From Chenopodium formosanum (Eukaryota; Streptophyta; Magnoliopsida; Caryophyllales; Amaranthaceae), in the NCBI GenBank assembly GCA_024500155.1, contig CM044866.1:42089501-42153500 (forward strand): a DNA stretch of 64,000 nt. The letters run 5' to 3'. The notes below the pieces were generated by a model. The model had not been told where the DNA came from, ran no database searches, and saw only the letters and a list, made by a program, of their open reading frames with translations. The position numbers were made by a program, and so were the translations under genes. Numbering within the stretch: the first letter of the stretch is position 1; each line of letters opens with the position of its first letter. This document shows, piece after piece, positions 21,880-34,697 of this stretch.

Positions 21880-24800
21880 TTATCAAGGGAAGACAAGTGG
21901 TAGTTATAATCGGCCCCGGGGGCGACTCATAATTTCATATCGACATCGGTAGTTGAAGAAGTCAAAATACCACTCACGGAGGGTGGGGAGTTCGGAGTGT
22001 CCTTAGGGAATGGTGACACCGTGCGTGGTAAGGGTGTATGCCAAGGGGTGCGAGTCAAGTTGAATGGTGGTGTCATGGTGGTGGAGGATTTCCTTGCCCT
22101 CGGATTAGGCAACACCGATCTTATCCTTGGGGTTAAATGGTTCGAAAAATTAAGGGCGGTTACCACTAATTGGAAGACGCACGAGATGAGGTTTACGGTG
22201 CCCGGAGTGCCGGTGACACTCACCAGAATCCGTCATTAGAAGCAACACTAATCTCACTCAAGGCTATGTTTAGAACTATAAGCAAGCAAGGAAGTGGGCT
22301 ATGGGTTGAGATTAATCAAGTTGAGCAGACCCAAAATAAGAGGAGTGAAGGTATTGGGCCTCAAGGAGCAACTGGGCCGCCAGACTTCTTAAAAGGGATT
22401 CTGGAACAATTTGAAGGGGTGTTCCACTTACCAAGTGGACTGCCACCATCTAGAGGCAGAGAGCACGCGATCACATTGAAGGAAGGACGAGACCCGGTTA
22501 GCGTGAGACCGTATCGGTACCCCCAAGTGCAAAAAGATGAAATTGAGAAGATGATACGAGAGATGCTCGAAGCCGGAATCATTAAGCCTTCAACAAGCCC
22601 ATTTTCAAGTCCAGTTTTGCTAGTCAAGAAAAAAGGCGGGTCATGGAGATTTTTTGTGGATTCTCGGTCTCTTAATCGAGAGACCGTACCGGATAAGTAT
22701 CCAATTGCGGTGATTGATGAGTAATTGGATGAACTACATGGAGCGGCGATTTTCTCATAATTGAACTTGAAGTCCGGTTATCATCAAATACGAGTCAAGG
22801 CCGAAGACACTCACAAAACGACCTTTAGGACTCACGAGGGGCATTATGAGTTCCTTGTCATGCCATTTGGCTTGAATACTGCCCCGACCACTTTTCAATC
22901 ACTCATGAATGATATTTTCCGACCATTCTTGAGGAAGTTTGTATTGGTTTTCTTTGATGATATTCTTGTATATAGCAAGGATGAAAGGGAACATATGGAT
23001 CACTTGCAACAAGTTCTCACCAAGTTGGCCCACCATGAGTTGTATGCCAACTACAAGAAATGTGAATTTGGAAGTCAACGGGTGGCATATTTGGGTCATA
23101 TCATATCCAAACAAGGAGTTGCAATGGATAATGACAAAATCAAGGCCATCCTTGATTGGGGCAGCCACGCAACCTTAAGGAGCTAAGGGGATTTCTCGGC
23201 GTAACGGGATACTATCGCAAATTCATAGCCCATTACGCCCAAATCGTCGGTCCATTAACCGCACAACTAAAGAAGGATGCGTACGGGTGGTCGGAGGAAG
23301 CTACTCGAGCTTTTGAGAAACTTAAGAAGGCCATGACTACCGCTCCGGTATTAGCCATGCCCGATTTTATGAAAGAGTTTGTGCTTGAAACCGATGCCTC
23401 CGGTTATGGGTTAGGAGCGGTGTTGATGCAAGAGGGACGACCCATCGCTTAATATAGCAAGTTGTTAGAAGTAAGGGCTCAAGCTAAATCCGTGTATAAA
23501 AAGGAGATGATGGCTATTTGCTTGGCAATAGTTAAGTGGAGACATTATTTGTTGGGTCGACATTTCATAGTTCGGACCGACCAACAAAGTCTTTGCTATA
23601 TAACCCAAAAACATGAGATTGATAATGAGTATCAACAATGGATGCGGAAGATAGTTGGGTTTGATTTCGAGGTTCAATACAAGCCTGGAGCCTCCAATCG
23701 AGTGGCGGATACACTTTCAAGGAAGCAGTATGAGTTGAGTGCCTTAGTCTGTACTCAAAATATTAATTGGGAGGAGTTGGAAAAAGAATTAGAGGCTGAT
23801 AAGTGGATCGCTGAAATGAAGGAGAACCTCAGGCCCAATGAGACTGGGCCCAATGGTTTCACTTTGAGAAATGGACGGGTCCAGTACAAGGGGAGAATTG
23901 TGCTCCCTAAGTCTGCAAAGATAATTCCCAAACTCTTACATGAGTACCACGACTCCCCCACGGGTGGCCATGATGGTGAGGTGAAAACCTACCTCCGGGT
24001 GGCAGCGGAGTGGTTCTGGCCGGGAATGCGGAAGGTGGTGGCGGATTACGTGGGGTCTTGTGAAGTCTGTCAGCGCAACAAAGTGTCTCAGAGAAGTCCG
24101 GCGGGACTCCTACAGCCCTTGCCGGTGCCTACCGCCGTATGGGAAGGTATATTGATGGATTTCATCGAAGGACTTCCTTTATCTAATGGGGTGGATGTGA
24201 TTCTGGTGGTCGTTGACCGGTTCTCCAAGTATGGGCACTTCTTGGGGCTCAAACACTCGTTCACCGCCTTGAAGGTGGCGAAACTGTTCGTGAGGAAATT
24301 GTAAGGTTACATGGGTTTCCTTCATCTATCTTCTCCGATCGTGACAGAGTATTTGTCAGTCGGTTTTGGGGTGAACTATTCAGGTTGCAGGGTACCCAAT
24401 TGAATTGAAGTACGGCGTATCACCCGCAATCCGACAGTCAAACGGAAATTGTAAACAAGAGTTTGGAAGGGTATCTGAGATGTTTTGCTTCGGAACAACC
24501 CAAGGGATGGGCCCAGTGGTTGCCTTGGGCGGAGTTCACATACAACACCTCTCCGCACACTTCTACCAAAATGACACCATTCAAGGTGGTGTACGGAAGG
24601 GATCCGCCGAAACTGATGAGGGTCGGGTCGGGTCAAACTCTAGTGGGATCCTTGGAGGAGCAACTCAGGGAGCGTGACTTTATGCTGGATGAATTACGAG
24701 TGAATTTATTTCGGGCACAACAAGTAATGAAGTCATATGCGGATCAAAACCGCCGAGAGGAGCAATTTGAATTCATATTCGCCCTTATCGGCTGCGTTCC

Positions 24801-25195
24801 TTGGCTAATCGGTCGTTTGAGAAATTTGCGGCGCGTTTCTACGGTCCCTTTAAGATCCTCCAACACGTGGGTAAGGTGGCTTACAAATTGAATCTGCCCA
24901 GTTCGTGTAAACTCCACCCCACCTTCCACGTGTCACAATTGAAGCGTGCTAAGGGCAGCAACATCACCAGTCAAACAATTCCGGCTCAACTGTCAGCAGA
25001 GATGGAACTCATAGTCGAACCCGAGAAGCTACTGGACATTCGTAAGCGCAAGGGAGGTAACAAGGTAATCCTAGAAGTCCTCATTCAATGGTCCAGGTTG
25101 CCCCAGTTCGAAGCTACGTGGGAAGAGTACCAAGCCATGATCGATCGCTTCCCGTCATTCCACCTTGAGGACAAGGTGAAGCTTTGGGGGGGAAG
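21880..25195 (+). pseudogene. Chromovirus pol: protease, RT, RNase H, integrase, chromodomain; frameshifted
   Basis: Domains follow in Ty3/gypsy order. A protease remnant (THNFIS, active-site Asp region disrupted near 21915) is followed by RT at about 22450-23150 (KKKGGSWRFFVDSR, FFDDILVYS), RNase H at 23380-23720 (ETDASGYGLG), the integrase zinc region (HEYHDSPTGGH...CEVCQ) and catalytic core (MDFIEGLP, FSDRDRVF, QTEIVNKS). A C-terminal chromodomain-like stretch (VLIQWSRLPQFEATWEE) marks it as a chromovirus. Frameshifts occur near 22230, 23165, 24291 and 24785, and there are stops at about 22722, 22758, 23452 and 24405. It is not functional. Confidence 0.9.
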
Positions 25196-25199
25196 TATA
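25183..25199 (+). other. Polypurine tract, but no LTR after it
   Basis: GGGGGGGAAG follows the chromodomain, where a 3' LTR beginning like the 5' LTR (TGTGATGG) should start. Instead the sequence is TATACAATATA and shares nothing visible with the 5' LTR. The 3' LTR appears deleted or replaced exactly at this junction. Confidence 0.6.
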
Positions 25200-25377
25200 C
25201 AATATATTTTTATTTCCTTCTCACTTTTTCTCTACTCCTCACTCTTCTTCACAAAATCATATCAGCCAAAACTTTAAAGATATTAGCCAACTACCACAAA
25301 ATGGAAAAATCATATCAGCCAAGATATTAAAGATTCTCATTCTCATTAATTATTCTCCCCATTTTCCTCATTCATCA

Positions 25378-25650
25378 ATGGCTTCTCTTGCCATCTCCTT
25401 CTCATCTCTCTCTCCTCCACCACACCCTCCACACCACCAACCACAGAACACTAGCCTCCGTTTACAGAACCATCGAACCCACCAAAGCAGCCCCAACCAC
25501 CCTCACCCAGCCACCAGCAACGAAACACAACATCTTACTCCCCGAAAACAACCACAACTCCCACCAAGCCACCTCAATTCAGTCACCACCATCAAACCAC
25601 CACCACTGATCCTCAACTGTCGCCTAACCCAAGACTATCAGCGTTCATAA
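25378..25650 (+). pseudogene. Exon-like fragment, possible plastid-targeting N-terminus
   Basis: An open frame starts MASLAISFSSLSPPPHPPHH, typical in composition of a chloroplast transit peptide (Ser/Ala-rich, few acidic residues). It is preceded by CT-rich sequence resembling a plant leader and by a 30-bp duplicated phrase (AATCATATCAGCCAA at 25255 and 25306). A second open frame overlaps it with VYRTIEPTKAAPTT, so a frameshift may be present. A Tourist-like element begins at the end of the frame, and no further exons are visible. I do not recognise the product; composition alone could mislead. Confidence 0.3.
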
Positions 25651-25822
25651 AGGGCCTTTCACTTCAGCTTAATTTCAATTCAGTTCAGTTCAATTCAGTT
25701 CAGTTCAACTCCTAATTTCCTTTATTTCATAAATTATTCATTTCAACTTAGTTTAGTTCAGTTCAGTTCAGCTCTAATCAGTTCAATTCAGTTCAGCTCG
25801 ATTCAGTAAATGTGAACATGCC
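25651..25822. mobile_element. Tourist-like MITE, CAGTTCAGTT-rich (copy 2)
   Basis: The ends AGGGCCTTTCAC and GTGAACATGCC are flanked by TAA (25648-25650, 25823-25825). The interior is CAGTTCAGTTCAATT words, the complement of copy 1. Confidence 0.72.
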
Positions 25823-25825
25823 TAA

Positions 25826-26339
25826 AATCACACCACCTCTAGGTGTCAGTGGTCGTCGCGGCGATGACCGTAAGAAGGTCGTCCGTCAAAGTCGACCTTC
25901 AATTTCCCGTCAGTCGAATCAATCGTTTCCTCAAAAAAGGTCGACCTTCAATAGAATTTATTTGGTTTTTTTTTTTTTTTTTTTTTTTTGGGTTGTTGAA
26001 TGAGAAATGGAGGTTGAAATTTTTAGTTTCAAGTGTTGGAGTTAGCAGGGAATGGAGGTAAAAGGTTGAATTTGAAATGGAGGATCAATTCCTCTATTCC
26101 GCTACCTTTTGGCCGCACAAACACTTGGAGGCGAGTGCCCGCACCTAATAGTTTGTACGTACAAGTATTACTAATTTACTACTAGTATTTTGTTTGATTT
26201 AGATTATCTAAATTTTTTTTAATATTGAAACTATAAGCACCATTGAATAAAATTAGATGATTAGTATAAACGTTTAACATGTTTCAGTTTAATTTTATAA
26301 CGTCAATTTCTATATACTTAGCACTTTAATATTATTAGC
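25826..26339. other. Gene-free spacer
   Basis: Contains a T-run (25969-25989) and short repeated phrases (GGTCGACCTTCAAT). Nothing recognisable. Confidence 0.45.
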
Positions 26340-26347
26340 ATTTCACT

Positions 26348-26986
26348 TAGGGGTGTAAATGAGCCGATACATTCGTGAACTATTCGCGAACAAGCTCGGT
26401 CAAATCTTGGTCAAAACTCGTGTGTTAAGCTAATAAACAAGCTTGAACAAAAATCTTAAACTCGTCAAATAAATGAACAAAGCTCAAACAACATCATGTT
26501 CGACTCGGTAATGTCCATGAACAGCTCGTATAAGTTAATTTATAAGTTTTTTCACGCTCAATTAAAGTTCAAAAAATTTATATATCTTTTATTAATACAT
26601 ATTATTTGTAAAAAGTACTAATTATTTCATCATGTAAAAGCATGAAAACTCCATCATTACCTTTTTCTATTGAAAGAATTGAAACATATTATATAAATTA
26701 AATCGATGTGTTAAAATTTGAAAGAAACCATTTTTTTAATGATAAATTAAGACTCATTTATTTAATCAAGCCCAATTTAGACCCGTTCAAGCTCGAACTT
26801 AAACTCCAAATGCAAAACAGTATGTTCGTGAACAAAGCTCGGACAAGCCAAATTCTTAACGAGCCCAGCTCGTACAAGATTTTTAAAAGCTTGTTCAAGC
26901 TCGAGATAGTCGAACACGAATAGTTCTTATCAAGCTTAGCTCGAATAGACTAAAACTAGGCTCGGTCTGAATCGTTTGCAACCCTA
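26348..26986. mobile_element. hAT-like element filled with AAGCTCG-type repeats
   Basis: The ends are TAGGGGTGTAAATG and GTTTGCAACCCTA. A perfect 8-bp duplication ATTTCACT lies at 26340-26347 and 26987-26994. The interior repeats words such as GAACAAGCTCG and GAGCTCG on both strands, plus an AT-rich core. No transposase. Confidence 0.82.
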
Positions 26987-26994
26987 ATTTCACT

Positions 26995-28213
26995 ATAATG
27001 CTAATCTAGTTGTTTTTTTACGCAAAAATTAATCAAACCATAATCGGCTAACATACATAAACATATATAAACATTCCATAAAATTGAATGCAATCAGCCA
27101 ATTAATTGTATAATTAATCATCTAAATGTTCACAAGATACGGAGTAATGCTAAACATTCTTTAACATCAAGCAATCAAACACTCAAATTAACATCCTAAA
27201 TAAATAAATTAAATAAATAAATACTGAGAAGAGATTAGAGCTACGGTACGAGTAACAGGACGAAGGGGACCAAAATTATTTCGATTTCGACCGATAGCAG
27301 GTTGAGTGGCGACTAGAGCTAACTCATCAAGCTCTAACTAAAAATTCTACAATGTCATTTTTTAAAAATGATACCATAATTTGGTGAATGGCGAAATTTG
27401 ATTGGCCCATATTTAGTATTTTTTATTTTTATTTTGAATTATTTTAAATGTTCATAATGTATTAAAAATTTATTTTTTTATGTATTCTTTTTAATACATG
27501 TATTTTAAAAAAAAAAGAAATACATAATTATAAATTAATATTCAAAATTATAATTATAATTAAAAACACCAAAATTTAAATTGTTCATCTTGTTCATCAA
27601 TGTTCTTCATTCATGTCATACATTAGTCACCCATTCCCAAAATCATTGTTAATTTTGTTGATAAATTCTCAAATTCGGCCTTAATTCGAGATTTAAATTC
27701 ATATATCAATAGGGTTTTTGCGATTCGTTTTTTGCAGTTTTTGATTTTAGGTTTTTGTTCCTTAAAAAATCTCATTTACAATCTCATTTTTAAGCATTTG
27801 TTAAGGAAGAAACACATAGATGATTTAGGTTTAATGATGGACGTTCTTCCTACTATATAATTAGAGAAGACAACCTTTCAGTTTTTTTTTGTCGAGCCCC
27901 TTCTGTTTGATCCGTAAAAATGCAATGCTTTTTTCGCAAACTTGTTTGTGGCTTAGGTAATGACCTAAACTTTATTTGGTCATTACATAAGGAAAATAGT
28001 GTTTTATATAATCTAATTGAAATTAAAACTAAAAAATTTAGGCAATGATCTAACTAAATACATGTAATTACCTAACCATAAACAGATTACAAAAATCGCA
28101 CATCTCGATTCTGGATCAAACAGGTTTGCGAAAAAAAATTCGAACTCTAAAGCGCAGAGCACACCCTCGTTATCCATTGATCGTTAAAAAATTGAAAGAT
28201 CTATTTTTAGATC
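26995..28213. other. Gene-free DNA, possible weak inverted-repeat element at 27895-28152
   Basis: Only short ORFs. Around 27895 and 28152 imperfectly inverted phrases occur (CTGTTTGATCC against GGATCAAACAG, and TTCGCAAAC against GTTTGCGAA). This suggests an old inverted-repeat element, with no target duplication verified. Confidence 0.4.
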
Positions 28214-28334
28214 ATCATAATTAGGGATGTCAATGGGGAAGGGCGAGCGGGACGGATGTTGGCTTTCCCATCCCCATCCCCCCCCTAACATTCTCATCCC
28301 CATCCTCAGCCCCATCCCCGCGACGAGTCCAAAA

Positions 28335-29098
28335 TGTAGGAGTTTATAGGTACTAATTGCGGAATAAACATGAATCATTTTCATAAAGCACCTAATCCCA
28401 AGGAACATTGCATAACACATAAAGAACATATAATTGTACCTTTGAAGTGTGATTCCACGTGCGATCGAGAAAGAACAATGGGAGATAAAGAACCTCAAGC
28501 GTGATTCCTCTACTTGGTCCACGGGCACAAATTAAACCTCCACTAATGCTAGTTAGTCGTGATTGAACCTTTCAATCAACCATCTACGGAGAGGAGAGGA
28601 GACAAACAAGCCACGAACCACCACCACCACCGTGCGTCCCCCGTGCGCCGGTGTCCGTACCGTACGGACAAAGGGGAGGAAGAGAGAGGCGTGTGAGAGA
28701 GAGAGGTTGGGGTGTTTGGTTGCTTGCTTCTTAATTTACTGTATGGTTGAATTGTGACTTAATGCAACCCTAGGCATGGCCTCTATTTATATATCACATA
28801 TATAATTAGAGTTCATGTGAAGCCCAAACACTTAGCCCACTTCTAACTACACTAGCTCTACTCCTTACATGGCTTGTCATATCCTCATGAGGCCCAATAA
28901 TGTGCCTCTAACTTGTTTAACCCAATACCCTTGTTGTGTGACCTCATAGGATCCATTCTAGCGGGCTTTGGACTATTAGACTAGTCCAAAGATCATTGCT
29001 CATAGTCTAGCAACAGATAATGACGACCCAAAAGAACTCCATAATATTGATCCTTAATATATTTAGTAATTGCACTTATCGAAGACACAATTCCTTCA
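28335..29098 (-). repeat. copia LTR (3' LTR by element orientation)
   Basis: 764 bp, differing from the other LTR by roughly 20-25 substitutions and one ~17-bp indel near 29040. That is about 97% identity by eye. Confidence 0.88.
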
Positions 29099-32000
29099 AT
29101 CTCCCACTTGTCTGAGACAAGTTCGCAATATTCAAATTCCTTAAGTCAATGTGTGTCGATTTGATAATATGATTGCATTTCATGTCGTGATCATATTAAT
29201 CTACAAATCTTTTCTTGAAATCTGAGTTAGAATTACAAAACAAATGATTACTACGTTATCCATTTGAGCACGGCCATGCATTTTCTGAATTCTCCCTCTT
29301 CAAGGGGCCAAGACACATTCCTAATTAAATAGGTAGACTCAATCCAGTCTTGTGGCAACCAAGGCTCCCACTCAACTTCTGAAATAACCAGGAAACACCC
29401 TTTATAATCTCCAGTTATGAGTAGACGTTTGAGTGCACCACAGCCATAACATCCATTGAATGAAATCAATGTTCCACTCATGTCAAAGGAATCCACTAAT
29501 ATATCCGGAAGCTCTATACTTGAACTTCAAAGTAGGTCTATAGTTCGATCATGCATCATTCATGCATATCCATGTGATTTACCGAGCATCACTACGCTCC
29601 TAAATCAATCTTAACATGCTAGTCCATTAATTGTAATCATTTATGTCCAGTTTATTGATTCCGAACTAGGAACTTAAATAATGTATGAATTTAGTTCACC
29701 TGTGGGGTTTCATTCATCAGGTCATCAACCTGATGAGCCCATCAATTCATAATTATTTTGGACATTTTATTTAATTTCAAAAACCATAATTAATAAGATT
29801 GAAACTTTGTTTCAATTGATAAACATAATTCTGCAAGTTAATGTATTACTTATGTGACATGTTTTCTCAAAACATATACAACTTAAATTACATAAGTTGC
29901 TTCAATCCAAGAATTTTATTATGACTCTCATACCTTGGTCATGGAAGGGGTTTAGTAAGTAGAGTTCATGAGACATTCTCATAAACATGAATTTTGCTAT
30001 TTCTAAATTTTATAATAATATTCACCTGCATACACTAAGAATTTTCCTTCGCCCTTTTCGCAAGGAACTTAGGAATGTCTAATTTGTATTCCAACATCAT
30101 ATTGGATTTCGATTGAAATCTATCATCACTTGTCCTTAAAACATGTGAATCAAATAGACGAGTATAGTCCATGACATGCATGATGCATCCTTTGCAAAAT
30201 GCATAAGGAGCATCACTCAAAACCTTAATTTCATCAACCTTTCTTAAAGCATTGAATCATTAAGCAATGTGACATGTTACATGGGATTGAAACTCCTTTC
30301 AATATAATGTTGAACCTTATAAGAATCTTATCAATATAAGTTTCTTAACCAAACTCAAACATCCTTCGAGACCTATCTATATAGATCTTTAATCCCAAAT
30401 GTATTCATCATCCTCTTCAAGGTTTTTCATACAAAATGAATTAACCATCACTTGACCCTTCAAGCAATGAATAATTTTCTCTTTATAATAGACCAAGAAG
30501 ACTTTATAGCTCCCACTAAACATCTTGTACACACAAGACCTTTTCTTCATTTTACGAGAACATCAAACGATTTGATTAACTCACAAAATTAAGAACATTA
30601 ACTCCGTGATGCTAACTTCAATCCATTAAGGATCTTTTATGCATCCATAGGATTATTGTTTATCAAAACCATTCTGATTGTATCGCATACTAATCTTCTT
30701 TCATGAACAATTTCAATAAAGTGTTTTGAAATCCATCTACCAAATCTCATAAGGTAGTAATCACTAAAATATCTTTAATAGATCTTTGCAACATGACTAA
30801 TGTAAAGGTATCATCGTAATCATAGTCATACTATGAATTAGTTGAATCCTTTAACAAGTCTTTGCTTTAGTTAGAAAACATTTTTCTTTCTTGCCTGTTT
30901 TGCTCATAATGGGTCTCACCCAATTAGTCAAATTATTCAAGTGTCATACACTTGCTTACAGCCTTAGAATCTATTTCAGATTTCTTGGTTTTAAACCACT
31001 TGGAGTCATAACTTGTCAAATCATCTTTATTACTTGCATAGTCATCCTGTTCCAAAATAAATATTTTAGAACTCTTAGTCAAAATGAAATCATATTTATT
31101 TGGCTAAGTTTTACATATGCTAGTCATCATTGTGGGTTTGATACAACAATTGAAACTCATACAACAACTTTGTTTAGTTTTCAATGAGAAACGACAATAG
31201 AGGATGTGCACTTGGAATGTACTACCTTCGACACATGGTTATTATTCCCATTACGCTAAATGAGATCACGCGTTGTCATTTGTAACATGAGGTGAATCAT
31301 GCTCATATTGTTGCTTTTATTCGATTACTTATCGAATTTCTTCAAGATTTTCGAATTAACTTTTCTTGAACTCTTTCAAGGCTCTCGAACTTTTCGAGAT
31401 TCTTATACTCCCACTTGCCTTTTGAAGAGGCGCATTTAGCATAGGGTGAACCAACCATGGTTTGAACCATGTTTGTTTGTTGCTTTTCTCGAACTCTTTC
31501 GAGATTTATACTACTCCCACTTGACCTTTTGGAACAATTTCCATAAGGGCACATACTTGAGCAACAAACATTCTGTGCTAAGTGTGACTTGTGTAGTAGT
31601 ACCCCGTGCTCTATATAGGAATTGAATGTGCATTAAACGATTTAATACATCTTTTATTCCTTGTTTTGTAGAAAGACTTTATAAGAACTTTTCTTATCCA
31701 TATCACATATGAAACCTTTGCTACATATTGATTTGACCTATGTATCTTTGTTTAGTTTTGTAGCTTATCTTAAAAGTATATCCCTTGAACAATGGTTGGA
31801 AGATAGGTATTTTCATCCATTATCAAAATATATCCCATATAGATTGATAGCTCCTTCCATAGAAACTTCATAAGGTTTTCTTTCGGAGTTTGTTGTAAAA
31901 CGATTTCACAACTCTTGGATGTTTATTAAGGTCTTGGCTTAAATTCTCATTATTACGATCATATCGCAAATTTTGAATGTGTTGCCAAGTACATGTCTTG

Positions 32001-32502
32001 TCTTAAATTTTCGCAATTACAATCATATTGTAATGGATGTAATCATTAACTTGTCAAGTTGATACTGAACTTCATACTGAACATTTTGAACTTTTCAAAA
32101 TTTTCACATTTTAGCTTCAACTAAGCACAAGTGATCACATCACAAATGAAGTTTCATTGTCCGTCTCTAGCTTTTGAACCTTTGGTTTTCTTACATCTAT
32201 ATGTATTCGACCTTAAGTTCACATCATCATTTCTCTAAATGGTGAGTATGTCAATACTTTCAAATTAGAATGATATTTACATATGTCAATGGATTCATAA
32301 TCTAATGATATTGAAAGTTCATCCCTTTGGATCTTCCGCATGCAATGTTTATTTTTCATTCGAAATGATTGACATATTAGAGACAATTTATATATATAGA
32401 AATGGTTTATTATTTCTATCATATAGAATTTTAAACCTATTTAGAAATTCAAAACACATTATGACTCAATATATGTACATGCAAGAGGCTAACTGATACC
32501 AC
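29099..32502 (-). pseudogene. copia internal region, heavily decayed
   Basis: Reverse transcriptase remnants are recognisable on the minus strand around 30030-30330: YIDKILIRFN near 30325, then APYAFCKGCIMHVMDYTRL (30213-30157), where copia RT has a YA..VGS.MYAM..TRPD pattern. Little else is readable; the longest open frames are 61-81 codons. A partly tandem phrase (TTTTCTTGAACTCTTTC, TTTTCTCGAACTCTTTC) lies at 31360-31510. The element could not supply its own proteins. Confidence 0.7.
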
Positions 32503-33278
32503 TGTAGGAGTTTATAGGTACTAATTGCGGAATAAACATGAATCATATTCATAAAGCACCTAATCCCAAGGAACAATTCTTAATACATAAAGAACATATA
32601 ATTGTACCTTTGAAGCGTGATTCCACGTGCGATCGAGCAAGAACAATGGGAGATAAAGAACCTCAAGCGTGATTCCTCTACTTGGTCCACGGACACAAAT
32701 TAAACCTCCACTAATGCTAGTTAGTCGTGATTGAACCTTTCAATCAACCTTCTACGGAGAGGAGAGGAGACAAACGAGCCACGAACCACCACCACCACCG
32801 TGCGTCCCCTGTGCGCCGGTGTCCGTATCGTACGGACAAAGGGGAGGAAGAGAGAGGCGTGTGAGAGAGAGAGGTTGGGGTGTTTGGTTGCTTGCTTCTC
32901 AATTTACTGTATGGTTGAATTGTGACTTAATTCAACCCTAGGCATGACCTCTATTTATATATCACATATATAATTAGAGTCCATGTGAAGCCCAAACACT
33001 TAGCCCACTTCTAACTACACTAGCTCTACTCCTTACATGGCTTGTCATATCCTCATGAGGCCTAATAATGTGCCTCTAACTTGTTTAACGCAATACCCTT
33101 GTTGTGTGACCTCATAGGATCCATTCTAGCGGGCTTTGGACTATTTGACTAGTCCAAAGATCATTGCTCATAGTCTAGCAACAGATAGTGACGACCCAAA
33201 AGAACGAACTTATTATCTACATAATAGTGATCCTTGATATATCTAGTAATTGCACTTATCGAAGACACAATTCCTTCA
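32503..33278 (-). repeat. copia LTR (5' LTR by element orientation)
   Basis: 776 bp, beginning TGTAGGAGTTTATAGG as does the left copy. A Lys/Arg-rich open frame (MNLSINLLRRGEETN) occurs in both LTRs and is LTR sequence, not a gene. Confidence 0.88.
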
Positions 33279-33842
33279 CAAAATTCATCCCAATCCCCGC
33301 CCGGCGGGTACAATCCCAAAACCATTCTCGCCTCAACCCCCACTTGGATATCCTCATCCACCTAATTCCCACCTAATACCTGCTTAATCCCCACCTTCCA
33401 AATACCACTATATAACATCATAATGATTAAAAAAATCATTGTTAAAGTAATACACATTTTTTTTATAATTTAAGTCTATTACAAAGTATTATACTTTTAC
33501 TATAATATTTTATTTAATTTATATTTAAAATAGTACAAAAAATAGTATATATTTATATGTAATAATATATATGGATATGGGTATGGGACGGGTATAAAGT
33601 TGGGTGAGGTGGATATGAAGTAGGGATGGGATGGGTACGAAGTGGAGTGGATCGGGTGGGGTGGGGCGGGTATGAAGTGGGGATGGGGCGGGTACAACCT
33701 AAAATCCACCCCCGCCCCATCACCCATGGGGGGTATGTTTTTTTATCCCCATCCCCGCCCCACCACCCACCAAACCAGGACCATCCCCGCCCCACTGGGG
33801 CGGGGATGCTTGACCTGCCCCACTGACATCCCTAATCATAAT

Positions 33843-34652
33843 ACTCACTCCAAAGGCTATTTTCATCCTCAAAACTATCAAACAACTTTGTTTTTACATA
33901 AATCAAAATTGTCAATTGAATCCTATAACGAAATTAGTATACGAATCATGGAAACATATTCAAAACCCCTAAAAAACCAATCTTTGGACGGAATTTTGGT
34001 CTAAGTCCCGAATAGATTATAAAAGATTTTGGGAGTGGTCAATTAAGATCGTGAATAAAGAATAATGATGAATTTTTTATTTTCTAAATTATAACTATAA
34101 TTTAATTTTCGAAAATGATTTTAAAAATAAAAATAGACTTTAAAATACTATAATTATGTATTCTTTAAAAAATATATCTATACCATTATACACACATGTA
34201 TAGTATAATTAGGCTTTTAAAAATAAATCAAAAATTGACCAATTATAACATGACACATCATCATGTTATAGTGCCTTTTATTCTGAAAAATGTCACAATA
34301 GACCTCCCAAGATGTATTACCCTCTCAGTATCTACTAAAGTTCTTCTCATTTATGCATTTAACTTATAAGGAGTCCAGATTATCTTTTACGGTGAGTTTA
34401 GAAAACTATTTATAATGTGCAAAACATGTACCATTTTATCAGCTTCATTCAAATGACATTTGTTGGTATGACACCAATAAAAAATTATTCGACCAAGTGC
34501 ATTTTGAATCTATATTATTGAAAAAATGTTGGAGCAAGAAGGTATGAGTAAACTCTCAAGGGGCGTTTTCCACTATTTGAAAAAAAAAAAACAAATTAAA
34601 TTCAATCCAACCCATTCCAATTGAAATCCTAACCGAATAGTGATTTGCATTC

Positions 34653-34697
<45 letters not shown>

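Larger units (their letters stand above)
28335..33278 (-). mobile_element. Ty1/copia LTR retrotransposon inserted in the hAT-like element
   Basis: Two LTRs (28335-29098 and 32503-33278) run TG...CA, and a 5-bp duplication CAAAA flanks them (28330-28334, 33279-33283). On the minus strand, a TGGTATCAG primer site adjoins the LTR at 32501-32493 and a polypurine GTGGGAGAT (29107-29099) adjoins the other LTR. The element therefore runs right to left. The internal part is about 3.4 kb, short for copia. Confidence 0.9.
28222..33834. mobile_element. hAT-like element with GGGGCGGG-type repeats, split by a copia element
   Basis: The outer ends TAGGGATGTCAATGGGG and CCCCACTGACATCCCTA are inverted repeats, flanked by a perfect 8-bp duplication ATCATAAT (28214-28221 and 33835-33842). 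Removing the inserted retrotransposon leaves about 660 bp. The right part (33540-33830) is a degenerate array of GGATGGGGCGGGTA words. No transposase coding is visible. Confidence 0.85.

Noticed and set aside
28563..28757. ORF MNLSINHLRRGEETN, also at 32731
   Set aside because: It lies in both copia LTRs; conservation comes from the LTR pair.
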